DNA of 54,493 nucleotides from Gammaproteobacteria bacterium (lineage in GTDB: Bacteria > Pseudomonadota > Gammaproteobacteria > Chromatiales > Chromatiaceae). The DNA lies in the NCBI GenBank assembly GCA_011390365.1, contig JAABSM010000019.1, forward strand, positions 1 to 54,493, written 5' to 3'. The position numbers and the translations under genes are program-made. Below, piece after piece: positions 8,445 through 15,539 of the stretch. Within the stretch, counting starts at the first letter, position 1. Every line of letters begins with the position of its first letter. Below the pieces are notes generated by a model. It was not told the DNA's origin. It ran no database searches and saw nothing but the letters and a program-made list of their open reading frames with translations.

Positions 8445-9335
8445 TCAATTCAGCACATGAGCGCGAAAGCGCTTGTCGCGCTGGGCCAGGCCCTGCCCAT
8501 GCCAATTCTTGTCGGCAATCTCCCGCCGTGCGGCATCCAGGCGGCCGCCGGCTGGAGGATGGGTGGCATAGAAACCGCCGTTCGCGCCACCGCCTTGGGC
8601 AAGGCGTTCCAGAAAACCAGCCAGTCCCGACGGATCGTAGCCGGCCCTATACAGGATCCGAAGCGCCTCGGCATCGGCGGCCAGTTCCTGGTCTCGGGAG
8701 TAGCCGGAGACCACCAATCGGTTGAGGATGTCATCGATGCTGGTGGAGAAGATGCTGGTGAGTTGCCGGACATTGCTCAGTTGCTGGCCTCGGCCAGACT
8801 CCTCCATGGCGGTTTTGCCGATCAGGGTGAAGGCATCGGTGAGATTGGAGGTCTGGATCGCCGAGAGGCCGTGATTCAGGGTGACGTGGGCGATCTCGTG
8901 GGCGAGCACGGCGGCCAGTTGCTCCTCGTTATCCAGCAGGTTGTAGAGGCCGCTGGTGATGACGATGAAGCCGCCGGGAGCGGCGAAGGCATTGATCTCA
9001 CTGGAACGTACCACCTGGAAGTGGTAGCCGCCGAAGGTAATGGGACGACTGGAATAGCGACTCAGCCAGCCGCCGAGTTGGTTGAGATAGTCGTTGATCT
9101 TGATATGGTTGATGGGCGGATAGTCGGCGAGGATGCGCGCGCTGACCGAGCGACCGATGTAGTACTCCTCCTCGGGTGTCAGATCCTCGATCCCCTTGCG
9201 TACCGAGGTAAAGAGTTGCGCGCCCTTGCCGGCGTATTGCTGAATCTTGCCGAGGTCGGAAAAATCGAAGGCCGTGGCGGGCATGGCAAAGAGCAGGAGA
9301 ATCGATAGTGGCAGAAAGTGGCTGTGCTTGATCAT
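8445..9335 (-). CDS. M48-family periplasmic metalloprotease (Oma1/LoiP/BepA-like)
   Basis: 296 residues from ATG 9335, with a signal peptide (about 1-22, LPLSILLLFAMPATAF). HEIAH zinc motif at 146-150 and third ligand Glu217 in RDQELAAD; also NAFAAPGG, typical of the family. It should be a soluble or membrane-associated periplasmic zinc endopeptidase involved in envelope quality control. A longer open frame starts at 9425, but its extra 30 residues (Thr/Pro/Ser-rich) precede the signal peptide and overlap the remains of the upstream gene. No TPR domain is present, unlike BepA. Substrate unknown. Confidence 0.88.
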   Translation of the reverse strand: MIKHSHFLPLSILLLFAMPATAFDFSDLGKIQQYAGKGAQLFTSVRKGIEDLTPEEEYYIGRSVSARILADYPPINHIKINDYLNQLGGWLSRYSSRPITFGGYHFQVVRSSEINAFAAPGGFIVITSGLYNLLDNEEQLAAVLAHEIAHVTLNHGLSAIQTSNLTDAFTLIGKTAMEESGRGQQLSNVRQLTSIFSTSIDDILNRLVVSGYSRDQELAADAEALRILYRAGYDPSGLAGFLERLAQGGGANGGFYATHPPAGGRLDAARREIADKNWHGQGLAQRDKRFRAHVLN

Positions 9336-9357
9336 GGGAAACTCCTTGTCACGGGGA

Positions 9358-10442
9358 TTAGAGGTCGAGGGGATTGGAGGCGTCGTGATCGTCGCTTGCG
9401 TCCCCATCCCGTTTGAATAGCTCACCCGCCTTGTCGAATAGATTGTCGAGGCCGCCGGAAGGGGATCAGAAAGTCGTTGTCCAGGGTATTCGCCTTCAGG
9501 GTGGCGAGGACCTCGACCCTGGGGGTGGTGTGCTTGACCTGCGTGGGCTTCAGGTCGAACAGGCCGGGTGCGGTATAGGCGATGAAGACACGGGCGTCAA
9601 CGAAACAGCTCGCCGTCCAGGACCGGCGCTTCGCCCGCCTGTTCGCGCATCTCCGAGTGGATCACATCCAGCGTGGAGACGCGTCGATAGGGCTCGCGGT
9701 GGCGAACGCGCAGCAGCACTTTCCCCTCGGCGTTGGTCTTCAGGCTCAGATCGCCGTGGCGGATGCGGTTCTCTCGGTCCCATTCGACGGTGCGATCCGG
9801 CTGCATCAGCCCGGCGATGCCAAGTGCGGGAATGGCGCGCTGTTCCATTTGAAAGAAGGGCATGACCCGACGATAGATGCCATCGGCATCTGGTTGTTGG
9901 GAGACAAGGCCGATGCCAGCGGCCTGTTCGAACAGGGGGGAGAGCGGCGGTGTGATCGCGGCTCTGCGGATGGCCGCGGGAGGGTCGCCCTCCAGGGGCA
10001 GACCGATTGGGAGGGGAGTCTTCCCATCACCGCCGCTCGCTGCCGCCAGAAAGGTGCGCCCCGAAGCCCCGATCGCCGCGCCGAACTCCTGATCCACCGC
10101 CGGCCCGAACGAGGTCTCGTCGGTAAACAGAATGTCGAACAGAATCGCCTTCGCGCCGTGGCGGGTGAGATAGTCGACGATTGGGTTGTAGAGGCTGCGC
10201 GGCCAGGGGAAGGGGATGTTGTCCTGCTCGAAATAGTCGAGGCTCGGCTGATCCACGGCGACGATGATAATGCGCGGATCCGTCCCCTCATCCAGGTGGG
10301 CGCGGTACTGAAGATCCAGCATCGCCCGCTCGAACGCCTCCAGACCGCCAAGCCTCTCCAGCAACAAGCCGCTGGCGACGGCGATCAGCAGCAGCGCGGG
10401 AAAAGCGATCCAGCGCGTTCGATTCAGCGAGCGACTCGCCAT
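9358..10442 (-). pseudogene. CHASE2-domain sensor gene, frameshifted and internally deleted
   Basis: From ATG 10442, with an AAGAGG-like ribosome site upstream. It encodes a membrane segment (WIAFPALLLIAVASGLLLE) and most of an extracytoplasmic CHASE2 sensor domain (IIIVAVDQPSLDYF, PWPRSLYNPIVDYL). The frame stops at 9597 after DGELFR. Removing one T near 9598 restores CHASE2 sequence: DARVFIAYTAPGLFDLKPT, then RVEVLATLKANTLDNDFLI. About 120 bases on, another shift enters a frame ending SGGLDNLFDKAGELFKRDGD and a stop at 9358-9360. The three C-terminal membrane helices and output domain (cyclase, kinase or GGDEF) that normally follow CHASE2 are missing, which implies a deletion. A sequencing error could explain the first shift but not the missing domains. 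Confidence 0.75.
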
Positions 10443-10566
10443 GCTTGCCAACCTCTTGGGTGCTGAAAAGGGCTATGGTATGGGGATTGTGCGGTACCGA
10501 CAATTACCGGTGGCTGGAAATGCTGGGTGGGACGCGGTTTTGAGCGGTTCGCCCATGATTGCTAAA

Positions 10567-11007
10567 TCAGCTCTCCCCGCTTCGAGAGGGTTTCGAAGGG
10601 GGTCGCAGTAGTGCCGACAAGCGCCGAGAGAGTTCCTCGATGTCCCGGGTTTCGCACTCCCAGATGACGACAACCCGCCAGCCAGCGTATTCGAGATGGG
10701 CGATGTTGTTGTCATCCCTGACCATGTTGCGATCCAGCTTTCGGTTCCAGTAATCGGTGTTGCTGGTTGGTCGGTGGGCAGCTTTGCAGCCCGGGTGTTG
10801 GTGCCAGAAACAGCCGTGGACGAAGATCGCCGTTTTGTATTTGGGCAAGATGATGTCAGGCTTGCCGGGCAGGTCCTTGCGATGAAGTCGGAAACGAAAA
10901 CCCAGACGGTGCAGCAGCGAGCGGACGACAATCTCCGGGGTAGTGTTCTTGCTGCGTACTTTGGCCATGATCCGACTTCTTTGCGACTTGTCAAAGACGT
11001 CGGTCAT
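10567..11007 (-). CDS. vsr: Very-short-patch mismatch repair endonuclease
   Basis: 146 residues from ATG 11007; a 20-residue upstream extension of the frame is not conserved-looking. Contains SRIMAKVRSKNTTPE, the catalytic GKPDIIL (Asp51) and FVHGCFWHQHPGC, which holds His64 and zinc ligands Cys66, His71 and Cys74; spacing matches E. coli Vsr at Asp51/His64. It nicks 5' of the T in T:G mismatches that arise when 5-methylcytosine deaminates. It lies directly after the nuclease gene of a cytosine-methylating R-M system, its usual setting. Two bases separate it from the upstream gene, so the three form an operon. Confidence 0.95.
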   Translation of the reverse strand: MTDVFDKSQRSRIMAKVRSKNTTPEIVVRSLLHRLGFRFRLHRKDLPGKPDIILPKYKTAIFVHGCFWHQHPGCKAAHRPTSNTDYWNRKLDRNMVRDDNNIAHLEYAGWRVVVIWECETRDIEELSRRLSALLRPPSKPSRSGES

Positions 11008-11009
11008 GG

Positions 11010-11711
11010 CTATTCGTCTTGCTCGTCCGGCGGGGACAGCATGCGGTAGCGCCGCTCCGCCAGCCACTCCAGGCGTTTCGCCTGGGTCACCAGCACGCGT
11101 CGCAACCCTGGCTGTACCTTGCGTTCCGCGATCACCTGAGCCAGTTTTGCGAGGGTGGCGGCTCTTCGCGCGATGCGCAGGTCGGGGTGGTCGCGTAGCC
11201 GACTTACCGGATCCGATACTACCTTGGCCTTGTAGGAGGGCGGAATGGATTGCTCGACCCTGGGGGCGGGCGGCTCCTTCTCGTTGAGGATCGCGCCGAA
11301 TTGGGACTCCTTCAGCAGCTTGCGGTAGACCTGGTATTCGAGAGCGTTCAGGCGGTCGCGGGCATTTCGGTCGGTGCTCGCCACGTCTTCCAGGTCCGAC
11401 AGAGGGAAGACCTCGATGTGGCAGACCTCGAAAGGGTCGAGGACGCTCATTGCTACTGCATCGGTTCGCTGGTTGGTCAGGTGGCGGCGAATGCGCGTGC
11501 GCAGTTTCTCGTTGGTCTGGCCGACGTAGATGGGTTCATCATCGTAATCAAAAAAGGCGTAGACGCCCCATTTGTAGTCGCCGATTCGCCGTTCCGAGCC
11601 GTCGATTGGGTCTTGCCAGACGGTGTTCAGATAGCGTTCCAGTTGCTCGCGTAGTTCCGCCGTTTCGAACGGTAATTCCTGCGCGGCATCTCCGGGGAGT
11701 TGCTCAACCAT
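11010..11711 (-). CDS. GIY-YIG nuclease, probable type II restriction endonuclease
   Basis: 233 residues. A GIY-YIG domain is visible at 49-66 (GVYAFFDYDDEPIYVGQT), followed by a helix with the likely catalytic Arg (LRTRIRRHL, 70-78). The rest (HIEVFPLSDLEDV, NALEYQVYRKLL) fits a Glu-containing second half of the domain. The C-terminal 80 residues are basic and may bind DNA. The gene overlaps the cytosine methylase gene by 8 bases and is followed by vsr, which is the basis for calling it the restriction enzyme; GIY-YIG type II enzymes are known (Eco29kI, Hpy188I). Recognition site unknown. It could instead be an accessory nickase. Confidence 0.75.
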   Translation of the reverse strand: MVEQLPGDAAQELPFETAELREQLERYLNTVWQDPIDGSERRIGDYKWGVYAFFDYDDEPIYVGQTNEKLRTRIRRHLTNQRTDAVAMSVLDPFEVCHIEVFPLSDLEDVASTDRNARDRLNALEYQVYRKLLKESQFGAILNEKEPPAPRVEQSIPPSYKAKVVSDPVSRLRDHPDLRIARRAATLAKLAQVIAERKVQPGLRRVLVTQAKRLEWLAERRYRMLSPPDEQDE

Positions 11712-12867
11712 GGGCTTCGAGAGGGGCGTTCTCGGTATTGCGATTGGCGGCGATGATCGGCATCAGCAGCCACTCGTTCAAGTGGCGAACCACCGGCACG
11801 ACCACGCCATCGCCAGTCAAATGGTAGGATTCGTTGTAGTTCGCGGGCAGTCGATACTCATCGGGCAACCCCATCAGTCGCGCGCCTTCACGGGGTGAAA
11901 GCAGGCGGGTGCGAATGCGTGGACCCTCGACCACCATGATTACCTGGCGGCTGGATCCTCCCGCCGGGGTGCGCAGGCAGCCGGAGACGCCATCGAAGCG
12001 AACTTCCGCGCGCTGGACGCCGTCCCGGGTGCGTCGGTAGAGCGTCCCCACGCTCAGGGCGCCCGCCTTCTGGGCGTTGAGCACCTTGCGGCGGTTGACG
12101 TCGTTCATCATGCCCAGCAGCTTTTGGGTTTGCTCCTCGCTATGCCACTCCACTCCCTGAGGGTCGGTCTCGATGACGTCATCAAGAACCTGCATGCGTT
12201 GCTCGGGAGGCGGCGGATTCCACCAGATCCATGCATCCTTCAGCGCATCCGGTAAACGATTGTGGGCGCTGATCACCGCCGCGCTGTGCCAACCCGGCAT
12301 GGGCCGATCCGAGACGAAACCCAGTGGCGCCTTGAGGCGTTCGTCAATGGCCAGAATGAACAGGCGGGGGCGGGACTGGGGGAGAAAGTGCACGGCGTCG
12401 ATGATCATCGGGCCGAAATGGTAACCCGCCTCGACCAACGCCCCGGCGATCGCCCTGAAGTCCTCGCCGCCATGGGAGGTGAGGGTCCCGGCCACATTTT
12501 CCAGCAGAATCATGCGAGGTTTGCGGTTCTGCCCGGCGAGTTCCCGCATCAGTCGCCAGAATCCCCAGAAGGTTCCGGAGCGTTCTCCTTTGAGCCCTTG
12601 TCCCTTGCCCGCCAGGCTGAGATCCTGGCACGGAAAGGAGGCCCAGGCCAGATCCGCGTGCCCCGGCAACTCCCGGGCTTCGACCTGGTTGACGTCTCCG
12701 ATTCGAAGGTGATCTCCCCCCCAGTTGGCGGCATAACTCGCCCCCTTTTTGGGAGAGATGTCGTTGGCGAAGGTGCACCGCCAAAGCTCACCCAGGCCGG
12801 CGCGCGCCATGCCGCCGCCAGCGAAAAATTCGTAGAACTCTGGTTGTTCGAAGGTATATTGAGTCAT
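11704..12867 (-). CDS. DNA (cytosine-5-)-methyltransferase of a type II R-M system
   Basis: 387 residues with the C5-methylase motifs in order: I FAGGGMARAGL (15-25, AdoMet binding), IV PCQDLS with catalytic Cys80 (79-84), VI ENVAG (about 122), VIII QSRPRLFI (about 164). A target-recognition region of about 130 residues lies before the C-terminal motifs IX-X (RLLSPREGARLMGLPDEY and a GDGVVVPVV segment). It methylates cytosine to protect DNA from the partner nuclease. First gene of a minus-strand operon with the GIY-YIG nuclease and vsr. A 5' repeat pair lies upstream (12911-13075). Confidence 0.94.
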   Translation of the reverse strand: MTQYTFEQPEFYEFFAGGGMARAGLGELWRCTFANDISPKKGASYAANWGGDHLRIGDVNQVEARELPGHADLAWASFPCQDLSLAGKGQGLKGERSGTFWGFWRLMRELAGQNRKPRMILLENVAGTLTSHGGEDFRAIAGALVEAGYHFGPMIIDAVHFLPQSRPRLFILAIDERLKAPLGFVSDRPMPGWHSAAVISAHNRLPDALKDAWIWWNPPPPEQRMQVLDDVIETDPQGVEWHSEEQTQKLLGMMNDVNRRKVLNAQKAGALSVGTLYRRTRDGVQRAEVRFDGVSGCLRTPAGGSSRQVIMVVEGPRIRTRLLSPREGARLMGLPDEYRLPANYNESYHLTGDGVVVPVVRHLNEWLLMPIIAANRNTENAPLEAHG

Positions 12868-12910
12868 GGTTCTGATCCGTGCACGGTTATCGCTCTGGCA
12901 CTAAGGCCAT

Positions 12911-13075
12911 TTTCAAGATAAAACCTACCACAGAGAACACAAAGCGCACAGAGAAACTATCGCATGAGAAAGCGGGTTAAGGGGTGTTTTCAGTTTAAAT
13001 CCCAACAGGTTGAATTTGCGATAACGCTTTTTCCGCCCTTGTCACTCTGTGTCCTCTGTGGTGTATTTTTTGTTG
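12911..13075. repeat. CCACAGAG-type intergenic repeat, long copy
   Basis: Left part 12911-12960 (AAAACCTACCACAGAGAACA...) and right part 13041-13075 (CACTCTGTG, CTCTGTGGTG, TTTTTTGTTGG) match 50901-50995 closely. The two ends are imperfect inverted complements (CCACAGAG...CTCTGTGG), so the unit can fold into a stem. This copy has about 80 extra bases in the middle compared with the other. Confidence 0.8.
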
Positions 13076-13220
13076 GCAATCGCCTAAGTCGGCATGTGAC
13101 CGTTGCAAGCTGCCGTTACAATGTCTATGTCATGGCAAAGGGTAATGGGGATTCGCGATTTGCGCAACACGAAGGGGCAAGATGCCCATGCCCAGTCGGT
13201 AAAGTGGTATCGCATTCGAT

Positions 13221-13299
13221 TTGGAGTACGCGCCTTGGCGTGTCAGAGATTTTTTGACCCCGGAAGTAGGAGACGCACAGCCCCAGGGCTCTACTCCAG
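13221..13299. repeat. GGAGTAC-ended palindromic intergenic element, copy 1
   Basis: Starts TTGGAGTACGCGCC and ends AGGGCTCTACTCCA. The same ends and the CAGCCCCAGGGCT block recur at 54425-54482. The middle sections differ in length between the copies, about 79 against 58 bases in all. It lies just after the aldo/keto reductase stop. Confidence 0.8.
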
Positions 13300-13302
13300 G
13301 CA

Positions 13303-14343
13303 TCACGGACTCGGATAAGGATGCTGGGAATGGATCTCCTCGATCCGCTCCAGCACCACATCCTCCAGTTTCACATCAATACTGCTGATGTTCTCCTTGA
13401 GCTGTTCCATGCTGGTGGCGCCGATGATGTTGGCGGCGAGGAAGGGGCGGGTGTTGATGTAGGCCAGTGCCAGTTGCGCGGGTGTGAGGCCGTTGGCGCG
13501 GGCCAGAGCGGCGTATTTCTCTACCGCTTGGGTGGCCGGTTGGCTGGAGTAGCGGGTGTAGTCGGGGAAGAGTGTCAGACGTGACGCGCCGGGCTGTTTG
13601 CCCTCCAGATACTTGCCGCTGAGCACGCCGAAGCCCAGTGGCGAGTAGGCCAGCAGGCCGACCTGTTCGCGCTGGGAGACCTCGGCCAGGCCCACCTCAT
13701 AGCTGCGGTTGAGCAGGTTGTAGGGATTCTGAACCGAGATCACTCGCGGCAGCCCCAGGCGTTCGGCGACCTGGAGGAACTTCATGGTCCCCCAGGCGGT
13801 TTCGTTGGAGAGGCCGATATAGCGGATCTTGCCCGCCTCGATCTGCCCCTGGAGCGCCTCCAGTGTTTCCGCGATGGGGGTGAAGTTGCCGCCATCGCCG
13901 TTGTAGCCAAGGCTACCGAAGAAGTTGGTCTGGCGCTCCGGCCAGTGTAGTTGATAGAGGTCGATGTAGTCGGTTTGCAAGCGCCGCAGGCTGCCTTCCA
14001 GGGCCGCCTTGATGTTGGCGCGATCGAAACGACTCTTGCCGTCGCGAATGTGATCCACCCAGCCCTCACCGGGGCCAGCGATCTTGCTGGCGAGGATCAT
14101 CTTGTCCCGCTTGTGCTGCTGTTTCAACCAACTGCCGATGATCTCCTCGGTACGCCCGTAGGTCGAAGCCTTGGGCGGGACGGCGTAGAGTTCCGCGGTG
14201 TCGATGAAGTTGACCCCCTGGTCGAGGGCGTAGTCGAGTTGCTGGTGGCCCTCCGCCTCGCTGTTTTGCTCGCCCCAGGTCATGCTGCCGAGGCAAATGG
14301 TGCTGACATTCAGGTCTGAGCTGCCGATCATGCGATATTCCAC
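13303..14343 (-). CDS. NADP(H)-dependent aldo/keto reductase, Tas-like
   Basis: 346 residues of the aldo/keto reductase (alpha/beta)8 barrel. Catalytic residues visible as Asp48 in NFIDTAELY, Tyr53, Lys87 in MILASKI and His near 133 in YQLHWPER. N-terminus MEYRMIGSSDLNVSTICLGSM and the PPKASTYGRTEEIIGSWL insertion resemble E. coli Tas and its relatives. Reduces aldehydes or ketones with NADPH; physiological substrate not known. Stands alone between repeat-containing spacers. Confidence 0.92.
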   Translation of the reverse strand: MEYRMIGSSDLNVSTICLGSMTWGEQNSEAEGHQQLDYALDQGVNFIDTAELYAVPPKASTYGRTEEIIGSWLKQQHKRDKMILASKIAGPGEGWVDHIRDGKSRFDRANIKAALEGSLRRLQTDYIDLYQLHWPERQTNFFGSLGYNGDGGNFTPIAETLEALQGQIEAGKIRYIGLSNETAWGTMKFLQVAERLGLPRVISVQNPYNLLNRSYEVGLAEVSQREQVGLLAYSPLGFGVLSGKYLEGKQPGASRLTLFPDYTRYSSQPATQAVEKYAALARANGLTPAQLALAYINTRPFLAANIIGATSMEQLKENISSIDVKLEDVVLERIEEIHSQHPYPSP

Positions 14344-14475
14344 TGCTGTTTCTCCTTGTTTGTTGGCGGTTCAAGGGCGTGTCCGAAAGAATTCAACCAC
14401 AGAGTGCACAGAGGTGAGCGGTTGAAGAGAGCTCCAATGACAACAGCGTCAGGTGAGGTCTGTCACCGGGCTCCT

Positions 14476-15216
14476 TTATTTACATGGTCTGTCGGTATAT
14501 TCAATCACGCCGTTTTCGTCTATGCATTGGTTGAAGTCGACTTCGCCTCCGTCCGAGAACGGCTGGTCGGGAATGGCAGGCAGTGAAATGCTTTCCAGAC
14601 CGCTGAGCCACTTCGGGGTCTCCATCTTCGGTCCCCAAACGGTGAGCCAGATCAGCACGCCGAGGTTTGCCGCCACCGTCAGCCAGAAGAGGGCCTGAAA
14701 GGGTTGCTTGCTGGTCTTGTGACGAAAGAGCCGCTGGGCAATCAGGGCGCCGGGCCAGCCGCCGGCGAGGGCGAAGAGGTGGAGGTTGGCCTCCGGTGTT
14801 CGCCATTGGTCCCGTTGCGCGGCGCGCTTGTCCCAGCCATAGAGGGCGAAGGTGATCAGGCTCAGCAGTCCATAGCCCAGGGGCCAGAGCGGGGAGATCC
14901 ATCCCATCAGCACCGCGAGTCCGAGCAGGGCGAAGAAGATGGCGCTGGCGAGCAGTGCCCAGCCCGTGCCGGAGACCCGTCCAAGTCGCTGGCGGTGCGG
15001 TCCCTTGGCCCCTGGCAATACCACCTGTTCGGCACAGGGTCGCCCCCGCTTGTCCTTGCCGATCTGGTAGCTAACCCGCTCGCCGCCGCTCGGCCTGATG
15101 CTGCGATCGGTAAAGGCGCTGATGTGGACGAAGAGCTGGAGCTTGCCATCGTCCGGGGCGATGAAGCCATAGCCCTTTTCGTCATCCCATTGTACGAGTT
15201 TACCCTTTGCCATCAA
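14476..15216 (-). CDS. Cold-shock domain / DUF1294 membrane protein with DUF4124-like tail
   Basis: 246 residues in three parts. A cold-shock domain at 3-68 has RNP1-like KGYGFI (14-19) and RNP2-like LFVHI (28-32). Two membrane segments at about 84-125 are followed by DUF1294, with the conserved YGWDKRAAQ, GWPGALIAQ and FRHKTSKQPFQ motifs and another hydrophobic stretch. The C-terminal 25 residues, DFNQCIDENGVIEYTDRPCK, look like the start of a DUF4124 domain. CSD-DUF1294 fusions are widespread in Proteobacteria, but the function is unknown; an RNA-binding domain tethered to the inner membrane is the obvious reading. Start could be the second Met (15213). Confidence 0.85.
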   Translation of the reverse strand: MMAKGKLVQWDDEKGYGFIAPDDGKLQLFVHISAFTDRSIRPSGGERVSYQIGKDKRGRPCAEQVVLPGAKGPHRQRLGRVSGTGWALLASAIFFALLGLAVLMGWISPLWPLGYGLLSLITFALYGWDKRAAQRDQWRTPEANLHLFALAGGWPGALIAQRLFRHKTSKQPFQALFWLTVAANLGVLIWLTVWGPKMETPKWLSGLESISLPAIPDQPFSDGGEVDFNQCIDENGVIEYTDRPCK

Positions 15217-15539
15217 CCCTGCCTTGTAAAATATCCGCTCTGTCAGTCACGGAAGGACTGCCAGTCCTCAGGGGACTGGCAGTCCCGCTCTCGATTCATG
15301 TTCCGGGGTGTCGTATTGCCACCTTCAGGGAACCATCGGTTTGGGCAGCGAGAGCTGCCAAGGCCTGGATTTCGGTGGGGACTCAAGCACAGGTGCCCGA
15401 TTCTATACCCTCACCCCAACCCCTCTCCCACGGGGAGAGGGGCTTTTGGGGGGGGCTTTTAGAATCTCTGAGGCTTGGGAACTAGCGGAATCGCCCTCGA
15501 CCAGAGCAATACAATCTGCGCTAATCTGCGGTTAACGGA
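15217..15539. other. Intergenic region between the DUF1294 gene and the EF-G-like gene
   Basis: 323 bases. Holds the hairpin at 15240-15290 and a C-rich/G-rich palindrome at about 15409-15450 (CCCCTCTCCCACGGGGAGAGGGG), a type scattered between genes in many proteobacterial genomes. No gene seen. Confidence 0.6.
15240..15290. repeat. Hairpin repeat of the GGACTGGCA family
   Basis: Contains GGACTGCCAGTCC followed within four bases by GGGACTGGCAGTCC, so the unit is strongly self-complementary. Related stems lie at 19997-20031 and 51018-51046. Confidence 0.65.

Larger units (their letters stand above)
12868..13302. other. Intergenic region upstream of the methylase gene and downstream of the aldo/keto reductase gene
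   Basis: 435 bases without a credible gene. Filled by the two repeats listed at 12911-13075 and 13221-13299. The methylase promoter should lie at about 12870-12960 on the minus strand, but I see no consensus boxes. Confidence 0.6.
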
